Of a stretch of DNA of 64,000 nucleotides, positions 37,101 through 48,299 are shown piece after piece. The position numbers and the translations under genes were made by a program. This stretch comes from Calliopsis andreniformis (lineage: Eukaryota > Arthropoda > Insecta > Hymenoptera > Andrenidae), in the NCBI RefSeq assembly GCF_051401765.1, contig NC_135073.1:1798001-1862000 (forward strand), in the 5' to 3' direction. The notes below the pieces were generated by a model. That model made no database searches. It was given only the letters and a program-made list of their open reading frames with translations, and was not told the origin of the DNA. The first letter of the stretch is position 1. Each line of letters begins with the position of its first letter.

Positions 37101-40100
37101 AAGAAGCAAATTGTTACATATTATTTGAACAAATCGTTGAAATATGAATATGAGCTTATATGAAAGAAGATTGAAGAGATTATGACAAAAATCATCTTTA
37201 TCAATTTTTTTCTTTTTCTAGGAGAGTAGAAAAATAGATACTTTAGTATCTTTAATTCTTGTTCAGTTGATTAATATTCTTCTTAATAAAATATGTATAG
37301 TACACATATTACATTTTTCATGAAATGAGTATCTTGTTTCTGGTCACTAAAATGTGTTCTTATTAAAAAGATTGTAAAATTTGACAAAGAATGTTTTTGT
37401 TATGAATTCTTCGATTTTGCTATTTCTAGCGAACATTTTCTTCGAACATCTATTAAACTATTAATGATATGAACTTGGAAATAATAGATATATATTCTGG
37501 GTTTTTTACTACCTCGATATATCTTTCCACAATCGTAAATACCGTACAAAACCTAGCTGCATCATCATAATTGGTCGGCGTGATGCAACAAATCAATTAA
37601 CATATCAGATAACCGTTGCTAAATTAAAGCGTGTTGGCGATTACGCGTCCCGAGGACCTGCTGCTTTTAACCTCGATAATTATTTCGTGGGAGCAGTTTT
37701 TGACTTAGCCCCGAGACGCGGGCGATCCCAATGATAACGATCACTAACTGTGACGCCCACAAATCTCCTTGATTCGTATCATCGTTCTTTGATACGCGCA
37801 TTAAACATCGCACCATGTATATAATTCTTTGTCGTGCTTCGAATTATATCCCTGCTGGGCAATTTATATTTCAATAAAGGTGGTTAACGTGATTGTTGGG
37901 TAGTATAATGAAGAAGTCGACGAATTATGCGAACCTTTTATCTGATTGCGAAGATAATAAGTAATGACGAAAATTGATAACGAACAATAAGTTAGGACAC
38001 AAAATTTGCATGATAAGATGAGAAGATGAAAACTTTAGATGATTTATTACACACTTTAAAAATACGTAAGATAAATGTCACAGTAGACGATCATGTCCAG
38101 GTTATGTGTACTATTTACTATACTATATGTGTACGTGTACTCTATATTATGTACTATGTACTATATGTACCCAACTACTAGGACATCATAATTCAAGTAT
38201 CAGAACATGTATTTGCAGGTTGTTCGCTAACTGGGATATTTGAAATTTTAAGCGTTCGGGAATTAGGGCGTTACCTCACAGTGTGATGAACACCAAGTTG
38301 ATTCACGCGTGAATATCTTCCCTCAGTTAAAGCGAACAAAAAATCTATGTCAAAAGGAGTCCCGTTGAGAGGCAATGATATGGGCACGTGTACACCTCCA
38401 TGAGTAAGTATCGTTGGCACCAGCTGTACCGGTACTAATAACACTCAAGGTGGAAATTAGTGACTCGTCCGTAAAAACTGCGGTTGAGGTCGCGTGCCCT
38501 CCGAAAAGACGCGCAGGTGATGCCCGGCAGGCACCGCGGGGGCGTTAAATGAGATGCCTGGGAAGAATAAGAGGTCAGTCAGGTGTAGGAATATGAATTA
38601 GAAAGTTGGATTCGCAGCGGCGTTCGTGAGCATGTGCGCGCACGAATTTTATCGCGCTGCGGGGCACAGCTGCTTATCCGAACTCGCGAGACGCTCTTCC
38701 AGTTACTTTATCGCCGCGCTTTCGGCGGAGATAGCGAGCCAAGCCACCGGAAGTGGAATTTTAATTCGCTGGACACGTAAAAGAGCTCGGCTGCGAGCTG
38801 CACACCCGCTGATACGCCTGCGAGCTACTCCTCTTTTTCTCAATATTTTTTTTACGAGTCCGAAAGTTTCTTCGCGGTCACGTGTTAGTTGCAGATAATC
38901 ACAACCTTGTTTAATTGCTTTCGGAAAATTCAACAGACTTTGATGTCGCGAAACAACGTTTCGATGCGCAACAAAAATTCAAACAAAATTTGCACTTTTC
39001 GTCCGATCAATTCCCATTTCAATTCATGATATAGCATGATTCTAAACTGATTGCAATAAAAGCCAAACAATATTCGCGACTGCCCTTCTATCACTTGAAC
39101 AACCCCTCAAAAGCAAATACGCTTTCGAAAGCGCCAACGAAACGAGAAAAAAGGGAGTTTTTTTATCCGCGTTCCACCGGTAAATTTCCAACCCACACCC
39201 AGCGCGTCCGCAACTGGCTGCGCGTAATCGTAAAAAACCGTGGCGTATTGGCCGACTGTATATGTCAGCCGACGTATACATAAAAATCGAGCTGTCAGGT
39301 GCGTGCATGTCCAGTAGATTTGTAAGGTGCAGCAAGCAGGTTCATAAATGAGTGCCTCGCCTCATCCGCTGACCTGTCGTCTGTGCAAAGACCAGCCGGA
39401 AACGGCCGATTTGCCCTCTTTTAACGAAATGTTTGCTTTGACCTCGCTGCTGCATATAATATCGAGACCAAGTGAGCGCATCGAGTACGAGCATTAAGTA
39501 CAATTATGCGAGGAAAAAGCAATAACGTGACTATGTTCCTCATTGAGCCGCATCTAAAGTCTCTTAAGGGCTGTGACGATAAGTACACGTTCCTTTATGA
39601 CCACGCACGCGCACGCATGCAGGTGTGATCAACTGACGAGTAATACGATAGAGATAGAAATTCACGCATACCTCTGATGAATCGAAACTCAATTGGTAAA
39701 CAGTAATTTGTCTTCAATCCTCAATTACGGGCATCCAATGTTAAAATACAGAAACTTTAAAACCTATTGATGTTAACACAACAATTGAGTTTGCTAGATT
39801 TCGCTTGAAATCATTTTTATTATTATTCTCATTCAAATATGTATGCATTTACACTAAAATTTGGAAACATACGTAAACGAGGTATATGTTTCTATATTCC
39901 AATTACATCATCTTCAATTTATAAATATTTAATATCACTAATCTTTAACCAAAATCTTTTTAGTTTACAATTGAGTGTCTGTAGTTGAAGGTTAAATATT
40001 TGTACAATTAATATGGTGTTAATGGAAATGTAGAAACGACGTACGACATATATTTTCAATTTTCAGTACCTATAATACAAAGATAGTGATTCAAGCCTAC

Positions 40101-40846
40101 TGGCACTATCTAGAGGTACCTAGAATCAAAGGGATGCAAGAAACACGTTTTACATTTTTGAGTTAAGAGCAGTTATATTTAGTTACATCGTTACATATAA
40201 TATCGTAAATAATTTAAGTAATTCAAAGTTACATGAATGTATCATGTAAAAATCAGAAAAATTGACTGCTAAACTAAGCATTGAAATAAATTGATGCAAA
40301 TTATTTATTATCTCATACCTTACAGTATAATTTACCCATGCGAAACAGCTTGTACTACCGAAACCATCGTAGACAATGACGAAGAACTTCTGTGCATCCG
40401 ATGAGTAAAGATAAACTCGATATAGTTTTAATAATATGTTAACTATTGGTATTCATAGTAAAGGTATTTACTAACACTAACTTGTTTTTAGAATGTATAA
40501 TTTAATAATTCATAAACTAAAAAATAAAATTCGTTAAAAATTCGTGTATATGCTCCATATTATATATCAAGCATTAAATATAACTTAATTTTTATAAATA
40601 CTTTATGAGGAATTGTTATAACACATTTGAAATTCAACTCGATTTTCTCGATGTTAGAAAACTGTCACTTGCATCCTTTTCTAGATGTACCAATTGTAAC
40701 GTAGAAACAGGATATGACATGTATTCGTAACTTTCGTTATAAAGTGTTTCATATTTAAATTAGAGCAATAATAAAAATGATATCGCGTTAAGTCTACTAG
40801 ACTTCATATCAATAGTTAAGGGTTGAGCTTGAATATCTTACCCATA
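34191..40846. other. Non-coding mosaic
   Basis: AT-rich with GC-richer blocks at about 34740-35000, 36290-36600, 37650-37800, 38380-38890 and 39100-39640. A low-complexity stretch of TGTACTA-like words occurs at 38100-38170, and a 14-bp palindrome ATTCACGCGTGAAT at 38301-38314. Frames of 60-115 codons on both strands (for example 36648-36995 minus and 38626-38898 plus) share no features with a known family. No gene is supported. Confidence 0.5.
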
Positions 40847-41278
40847 CTGGGTGTCCAGCCTGAAGCAGGTTACCTGAATATCTCACTTGCGTATAATAAT
40901 GTGATAACCGTTCATGCATTAATCTGAATAATTTTAAAAGAGGAGTACTATGAAAGAAAAATTTCTTTACAACTGATGTTTTAGGTTTTTTCAAGGTCAT
41001 CGGTACTTTTATCAAGGACATTGTATATAAACTTACTGTTTATGTTACAAATGCGCAAAATGTTGTTCGTCGGTAGCGATAACATTGACATCAACAAATA
41101 CTGTGTTTATGAACCGATATGTCGATTGTAAGAAAACCTACAAAAAATCATTTGTAAAAAAAATTTTTCTTCCATAGTACTTCTCTTTCAAAATCATTCA
41201 GAATGATTCATGAACAGTTATCGTATCATTAAAAGCAAGCGAAATATTTAGGTGGCCTGTTTCGGGCTGTACACCCTG
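40847..41278. mobile_element. TA-flanked MITE, 432 bp, with about 160-bp terminal inverted repeats
   Basis: The left end reads TA|CTGGGTGTCCAGCCTGAAGC. The reverse complement of the right end reads TA|CAGGGTGTACAGCCCGAAAC. The similarity continues for about 160 bp on each side (40847-41005 and about 41115-41278), for example TTTTAAAAGAGGAGTACTAT against TTTTGAAAGAGAAGTACTAT. TA flanks both ends (40845-40846 and 41279-41280). The unpaired middle is about 100 bp and AT-rich, with no transposase. TA duplication and a CAGGGTGT start are the pattern of a common class of insect MITE mobilised by mariner-like transposases. That assignment is by layout only. Confidence 0.85.
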
Positions 41279-42479
41279 TATAATATACAACCTATGATTC
41301 ATCGTAGTTACCTAATTTCATTATTTTTCTTTTTCGAATTTAAACGAATAAACTACGGAATTGGTAAATTTTAAAATTCAATCAAACAATTAAGTCGTTT
41401 GAATTTAATGATTCACCGTCGCATGTTTCGTGAAGGAAAAAGAAATAGTGAACTGTCGATTATCATCGGTTCACGCGATCGTTCCAAGATGCATGGCCAT
41501 CTCCTTTCCACGGTTTCCGTCATACGTGGCAGCGTCGGAAGTGGCGGGTATAATAAAATCGTGACACGTATCGTGCGTGCCTGCAAAAACATATTTTTCA
41601 TCGCGTTCCAGGAAGTTCGCTTATTAAAGGACTCTTGGTTTCTCTCGCTCACGGAGAGATGCGATAGCCAGACACCTCTCGTAGCTTTAACCGTCGAGTA
41701 AAACGTGCGACGAATGGCTTACCCGACAAATGAGGCAATAAATTTTCTGTGATATAACCGAAAGTTTCGCGAATCTCTAATCTACGTTTCTGCACCTTCA
41801 AAGTTTCTGCAAAGGGGATTATGCTGCATAAGATAGATTGTGGAAAATTAGCTTTCCACTTTCAACGGTTTTTCAATTTCCTTTGCATATCCGTAACTTT
41901 CAGTACATGAAAGTCCTACACTGAATAATACACATAGATATATATGTAGCATTAGTACTCATATCCTCTTTTAACACTAAGAACAATTTAAAAACATCAT
42001 GCTGACTATTCTGTAAATTAAAGTTGGGTGATTGAATTCGATCACCTAATAAGATACGAGATCGTCTTTAAGACAAGTCACACTTACCATAATGATAAAA
42101 AAATTTGTGTCGACAAATCTTGGGCTAAGTACAAAGTTGCTAAAATTTATTTCAATACAGTTTTGTCGCCTGCGAAAAATATGGAAGTGTTCAGGACGAC
42201 GGCGCAACTGTGAAACAATCTTTAATTTCCTTTCTTTCTTCCACGTGGTGACAGAATTATTGCGGTTCTTTGAGTGGTTAACCCGTCACGCCATAAGCTG
42301 CCGTTAATGTTCTGGAAGATTTTTAGTACTACATACATGCAATAAATCCTTTTCTTGTTACATAGAGTACCGCTTCATTTTGTTTTTATTGCCGTTAATT
42401 GTCCACCGGCAAAAGTGAATCAATTCTGACTCCCAGATGCAATATTTTTAATAGAGATGTGTAGTCTTTTTAATAAATA
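41279..42479. other. Non-coding
   Basis: AT-rich, with a GC-richer patch at 41400-41720 that gives a 100-codon plus frame and an overlapping 79-codon minus frame, both without motifs. Nothing else is seen. Confidence 0.5.
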
Positions 42480-43199
42480 CCCAAATAGCACAGAGACATC
42501 TTAAAAACATCTTAAAAATATCCAGTAAAGTCCTAAAAATATCCAAAAGACGTCTGTAAGACGTCCAATGTTACAAATCAGTATGTCTTTAGGACGTCTT
42601 AAGAAACATTTATAAGACGTCTTAAAGACGTCCAAATTACGTATATAAGACGTTCAGACAACAATTAGACGTTTTTAAGACGTCCAAAAACGTAAGTCTT
42701 TAAGACGTCCATGTAGTGTGTCTTTAAGACGTTTTATAGATGTAAACTTTGCATGTCTTTAAGATGTACGCTCTTGGATGTTTTTAAGACGACTAAATTA
42801 AGGTAGTAACCCAGATAGCACACAACGTCTTGAAGACGTCTATTTTATGTTCATTTTATTCCTGAACGTCTTACGACATAATTTAGATGTCTCAAAAACA
42901 TCCAAGAGCGTACATCTTAAAGACTTGCAAAGTTTACATCTATAAAACATCTTAAACACATACTACATGGACGTCCTAAAGACTTACGCTTTTGGACGTC
43001 TTAAAAGCGTCTCATTTTTGTCTGAACGTCTTATATACGTAATTTGGACGTCCTTAAAATGTCTTATAAATGTTTCTTAAGATGTCCTAAAGATATGCTG
43101 ATTTGTAACATCGGACGTTTCAGAGACGTCTTTTGGACATGTTTAGAGCCTCACTGGATGTTTTTAAGATGTTTTTAAGATGTCTCTGTGCTATTTGGG
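42480..43199. mobile_element. 720-bp foldback element with two 321-bp arms and AGACGTC words
   Basis: The left arm (42480-42800) begins CCCAAATAGCACAGAGACAT, and the right arm (42879-43199) is its reverse complement with the same outer 38 bases unchanged. The arms align over their full 321 bases with about nine positions in ten identical by eye; many differences are C-to-T or G-to-A changes at CpG. Within each arm, AGACGTC or AGACGTT recurs every 15-30 bases, so the arm is itself a degenerate array of a GACGTC palindrome. The 78-base loop contains CCCAGATAGCACACAACGTC, an unpaired variant of the terminus. There is no coding frame of note. Target-site duplications are unclear: left flank AATAAATA, right flank AAATTTAT. 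Transcription would give a nearly complete double-stranded RNA. Class and family cannot be assigned from sequence alone. Confidence 0.9.
42810..42842 (+). repeat. Unpaired second terminus inside the foldback loop
   Basis: CCCAGATAGCACACAACGTC followed by TTGAAGACGTC closely resembles the outer end of the host foldback (CCCAAATAGCACAGAGAC) and faces the same way as its left end. It has no partner at the other side of the loop. It may be the stump of a related element that inserted or recombined at the centre. Confidence 0.7.
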
Positions 43200-45152
43200 A
43201 AATTTATATTATATAGTTAAATATATTCACTTTAATATATGTATAGATACAAATCTGCTAAAACTTATTTTCTACAACATGGATTAGAAGTGATACAACT
43301 TCACCATTTCGCTATTCGACCATTCACTGTCCGACTGTCAAACCAAAATCTCAGTTTTATTGTTGCTTAATTGTCGGTCGTGTGCGTCTGACCTTATGGA
43401 GGCATGAATGTGATTGTTTTGAGTTTGTGGTATTTTGTGACTAATAAGAACCATCTCGCGAAGACGCAACAATGCAAGTTTTTCTCAAACGTATCGGAAG
43501 AAAACCTTTGACAAGGACGTCTGATTAAAATTTATTAGGGATGAGTTTACCACACTGAACTCTACACAATACTGAATAGGTCATGGCCAACGATCGCTGT
43601 GCTGAGATTGTCCCCCAATTGAAAGGTAGCCATTATACTTAAAATTGAGAATACGTGTTCACTTTTAGCGAGTCATTTAAATTGACCCAAAATTCCTTTT
43701 AAAAAAAATTTGAAAAGGTTTGCATAATATTTTTATGTCTCAAAAATTGCGATAAAAAAAAAAACAGATTTTGTGCTTTAGTTCACAACATGGATAATCA
43801 TAAATTTTTAACTACCAAAGTTTATAATAAAAAATGTACATTATACATGTTATTATATTTATAAGTAAACACTATGTAAGTTTGCAACAAATGAGGAAGC
43901 GTTCAATTCATTATCATGTGCATAGCTTGACCTATGTCGCGATATTGAATTGGACTTAAATCCTTAGTTCTGGCTTTTACGACGACGTTCAAATGGGGCC
44001 ATTAAGTTGGTCTTATGTCTTATCTAGTACGATATAGAGATCTTTGGCTTATCATGGCCGTATGCGAGTGGTCAAGAAATCTGAAAGGAAATCCTTGATG
44101 AGTGGTGTCAAAAAGTGCCTGGCCGGTGCTTCCGCGTGGCTTTCACCTTTAACAACAGCCAGTGCAGGTTGCAGTAATGGCGCCTGGAATAATAACGGGT
44201 CGGTTTAACGCCATAGAGTTGTTCCGTCGAGCGGGGATCCGCATGCATTAGCTACAGTGAGAACTACCTAACTCGAGATCCTAGATGAGAGGATCGGTTT
44301 CGATGGTATCGGCCTTTACCACCCGTGGCTTCTCTTCCGCTCCAGCACCGAGTCGACGCCCCTTGCCCTTCCACCAGCGTTAAATTAGCCCCGATGGTGA
44401 AGCGTTGAGCAACCCAATGCCGATGACGACGTCCGAAAGTAGCGCGAATTTTCGCGAGTTTCAACTGTTTCTGCTTGTAATATCCCCTTGATTCTTTCAT
44501 TTCAAAGTTACCCAATTTCGATTCCTCCAACGATACTACAACTCCGTAACTTTCTTATTGCCTACTTTCCTGCAGCTAATCTTTTCTTAGCCAGTCGATA
44601 AAGAGCTTCTTCGCCTTCTCTTTTTCACAAGACCGATATGCATACTTCGTTATAATAATTTTTAAGCAGCGGCGAGATACGAATCAACAAGCAGTGTCCA
44701 AGCTGGGCACGATATCAATGTCTCGTACGAGATTCTCCAAGATGCTCCGTATAATACCGGCATTTATAACAGTGCCGTATCTACCCCTTCCGCAGCGGCG
44801 TAACCATCGTGGTCCCTCTTATCGTGGCACGAATGTATAATAAGCAGCAGCGTCGCAACCCTCGTCCGTTTACGTGTTTGATCTATGATCTTCCGGCGAT
44901 CGTATCAGGTCACGATAGACGTGCAAGGATAGAGTGCGGGAAGGAGAGAGAAATTCGTTTTAGAAATTGTACTTCGCGATTAGCTGTTTCGTTAAACAGG
45001 TCGTTGTATAAATAGAAAGGAATCATAAACCGTTCCTAGACGAGGTGTACACGTTCATTCATCTAGCGAGAAGCGGCAAGTTGTTGTTTCATTGAACTTA
45101 TCCGAGGTGGAAAGAAGAAAGGATTCATAACTTGTAGAATAGACTGGAGGTA
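43200..45152. other. Non-coding, GC-richer at 43930-45080
   Basis: AT-rich to about 43900, including A-runs near 43690 and 43755, then GC-richer. The 88-codon minus frame at 44264-44530 is rich in Arg, Gly and Lys with no recognised domain, and the plus strand is partly open opposite it. No gene is supported. Confidence 0.5.
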
Positions 45153-45478
45153 CTTACCAAATGGAATAGAAAAGTTCTAATGGGTTGACAAATTAATACT
45201 TACAAGTGTTTATTTTTGTTTAAGTAGGTGTCTTGCTTACTGCAGGAGCTCTTGTGCTGCATGAAATCAATCAATTATTTTATCATTTTTTCATTTTCTG
45301 GTTACAAAAGGTTTTACGTAAGATAATTCTGCGTTATGACACACATGTAAAGTGAAAAAACATATGTTCCATGGTTTCCATACAATACGATAATTCTTGC
45401 AGCTAAACTGTTCATAACTTTGAAAATATTAATTTGTTGACGCGTATTTATTAAGTTTTTTCTGCTCCATTTGACGAG
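45153..45478. mobile_element. TA-flanked inverted-repeat element, about 326 bp
   Basis: The left end reads TA|CTTACCAAATGGAATAGAAAA. The reverse complement of the right end reads TA|CTCGTCAAATGGAGCAGAAAA. Further in, GGTTGACAAATTAATACTT matches CGTCAACAAATTAATATTT. The arms are about 65 bp and carry small gaps. The flanking TA sits at 45151-45152 and 45479-45480. The interior includes CATAACTTTGAAAATATT and other AT-rich sequence without a coding frame. This is a third TA-type sequence group in the window, not matching the ends at 15409 or 40847. Confidence 0.6.
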
Positions 45479-46451
45479 TACTATCTATCCTAAAAATTAT
45501 TTATTTTTTCCATCCTATACACATTCTTGTTCACATGTAAGTGGATAGTTGCTTATTTCTGGATTGATTTTATTCTTTCATTTTGTTATATGTAATTATT
45601 AACAGTAATATCAGAATGTGGAATCATTACTATGCATATGTAACCTGAGTGAATGTGTAAAGAGGCTGGATGCGTCTGATATAATGTATGTATGTTCAAT
45701 TCGATAAGCTGATATTCATTTTTCCTTTTTGCTTTGGAAATTTAGAATTACCTAGAAATATATTTCTGGTGTAAGGATGTTTTGGTAAAAATATCCCTGG
45801 TGATTTAGTATAAATTCAAAAAATACTGAGAAAGAAACAATACTTAAATATTCTTTGCGATCATACAGTACCGCATTTAAAAGGATTATGTAGTAGGACA
45901 AATCCTTATATTTGTGCAGGATAACGATTTTAAACATACTTCGAAAATTTGTAAAAATTATTTAGAAATGTTAGGAGATCAAAGTCCAAATTATAATATG
46001 CCGTCAACAATCACTCGATGATTTGATTAAGTACTTATGAGATGAATTGATCGCAGTTAGGAAAACGTGCCCAAAATCAGCCAATGGAAAATATTAGGCG
46101 AAAGTTGGGAAGAAATTACTCCGACATTATATACAAATAAAATTAATAAAGAATGCCGTATTAGTTCAAGTTGTCATATCTTCACGAGGTAAATATAATA
46201 CAGAGGTACATATATTAACGAAAAAAAGATATAAGATTAATTAGTAGAGTGCCGATGCTTATGCATATTCAAACTTTCATAAAAACACAATTAAAGAAGT
46301 GGAACATAATTAAAAATTCCTTTTACCTTGTAAGGAGTACAAACTACATTTAACTTTTAATATTTTATAGATTTTTACATAATAAGTAGATATATAAGTT
46401 CTCTATTGTCTTGTGTGGTAGGTATAAACTAGATGTAGTAATTTGTCTATA

Positions 46452-47123
46452 TAAGGTGTTAAAACAAAGTGTTTCATGACTTTAAAGACTTCTACATAGT
46501 ACTCAGCGAGAGCAGTAAAAAATGTCTAATCAACATAGGTCCTAAAGTCAATCCTTTCGACGAAAAATTGACTTTTATTATTCACGTATATTTAGTACCG
46601 TGAATGAGTTTCTTCTCGACGCATTGAATGTAAATAGAGGAATAGGTTTAGAAGTACCTCCCAGGTTGTCAAAATAAGATTATTAAACTAGCATCGACAA
46701 AGGTTACTTCATAGTTTTAAACGTAGCACAAATTTTCAGTTTTCATTTAGTATTGAGCGTAGTTGTAACCGTAGTAGTAAGCCCAGTAGATGTGAGCTTT
46801 GCATTGCAACAGAAGGAAATTACATTGAACATTTACTATACAAAGATGATTTGTGCTTTTTCATTTATTTATGAACTAATTCTTCCTGATGCTAGTCTTA
46901 TAATCTTACATTGATAACCTTGAACGTACTTTTGAACCAATTCCTCTATTTACATTTAATGCGTTGTGGAGAAACTCACTCTCGTTATTGAATATTCTTA
47001 GACATTAAAAGTCGACTTTTCGTTGAAAAGATTAACTTTTAGACCTATGTTGATTCGACATTTTGTACTCCTCTCACTGAGTACTATAGATCGTTAAAGT
47101 CTTGAAACATTTTTAACGTCCTG
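46452..47123. mobile_element. TA-flanked 672-bp foldback with about 260-bp arms
   Basis: The left arm (46452 to about 46715) and the reverse complement of the right arm (about 46867-47123) match in order over nearly their whole length. Examples are GTTTCATGACTTTAAAGACT/GTTTCAAGACTTTAACGATC, ATAGTACTCAGCGAGAG/ATAGTACTCAGTGAGAG, AATCAACATAGGTC in both, and AATGTAAATAGAGGAAT in both. The outer ends are more worn: TA|TAAGGTGTTAAAA on the left and TA|CAGGACGTTAAAAA on the right. TA flanks both sides (46450-46451 and 47124-47125). The loop of about 150 bp is unpaired. No transposase frame is present. The ends again look like worn CAGGGTGTT. Confidence 0.85.
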
Positions 47124-47890
47124 TATAGTTAACGTTTTTGCTAGTACAAAAGGCATATTAATTGTTAAGAAACTTTTACATCAAACAATGTCAACTTCGT
47201 ACAAGAAAGGCAGGTCGGCCAGAGGTCTAAGCTCTTCGAATCTTACATCGAGATTTATCTTTGCCATCACGCACACTTCAGTCCCTCTCTTCAATAACGA
47301 TCTCAATGTTATCGGTTCGAACTCGAAACCTACATCCGCTTTTTGAATACGGTCTCCAACACAAAAGTTGACTACACTTGCATACTAAAATTTCTCATAA
47401 ATGCATAAGTTTGCAATTTACTACCTAATTACAAACCTTTTGAAATGATTTTTAACAGTTAATTTGAATAACATATTTTTTACACTATGTATAAAATTGC
47501 CGATATCTTCATTTGTGTAAATATCCGACGACTCATGGGCGAGAAAGACTTTAATTCTGTGATGCACAAAACAAAAATTTCGATTCTGTAATGCGACAAC
47601 GAGAATAAAATTCAAGTAATATTGACTGTTGGTAACGAGTTAATTACATCAAGTAACGAGCGTTTACTTAAGCTCTCTGTGGCCAGAACTCATCGGAGTT
47701 CTCGATTGTTTATGGAACATCATAACACGCTACACCACGCCACGCTACGGCGCAGCGCGGCGGCGCGTTGCCATTTCCAACTAATTGATCATCATTTTTG
47801 TTTCTCTGTCTAGTCGATAGAGAATATCGAAGTTGTTTCTTTCTTGTCACAGATTACATTCGAAATGCAACAATTGTATGTTTAACAATA
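47124..47890. other. Non-coding
   Basis: AT-rich, with a short CG-rich run (GCGCAGCGCGGCGGCGCG) near 47751. Short frames only, with no motif. Confidence 0.5.
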
Positions 47891-48299
47891 AGAGCCCTTA
47901 CACATGGTGGATCAGTCGCCGAAAAATCGAAATGTAGGCGCGGTTATAGCGAGCACATGTGTAACTGTTCGTGTACTACATATAGGTACATATCTATAAT
48001 TGTAAGGCAAAATGATCGATGGAATTGTAAGTCATATATTTTCGTTTTCAAGATATAGGCGTTTAAAATCTTATAGAGTTGCGTCTTCTTGAACTCTTAT
48101 TTTTAAGTGAAAAAATTCTTTCACTGCACTTTCTTCTTTCTCTTTTTTCTGAAAGTGTAAATTCTGTATTCTATATCTAAACGAAATGCTTAAATCGAAG
48201 TTTTCGAAAATGTAACATAAGTCGTTTTATTTTACAGCCACAGATATTTTCATAAATCTCATGGTCGCCAGCAAATGGTCGACAGCGTGTAAGGGCTCT
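47891..48299. mobile_element. 409-bp element with 13-bp perfect terminal inverted repeat (tentative)
   Basis: AGAGCCCTTACAC (47891-47903) is the exact reverse complement of GTGTAAGGGCTCT (48287-48299). Just inside, GTGGATCAGTCGCC on the left resembles GTCGACCATTTGCTGGCGACC from the right. The flanks share only TAACA (left TAACAATA, right TAACAGAG after a one-base shift), a worn possible 8-bp target duplication. That would suit a hAT-like MITE but does not prove one. The interior is AT-rich and non-coding. Confidence 0.5.
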
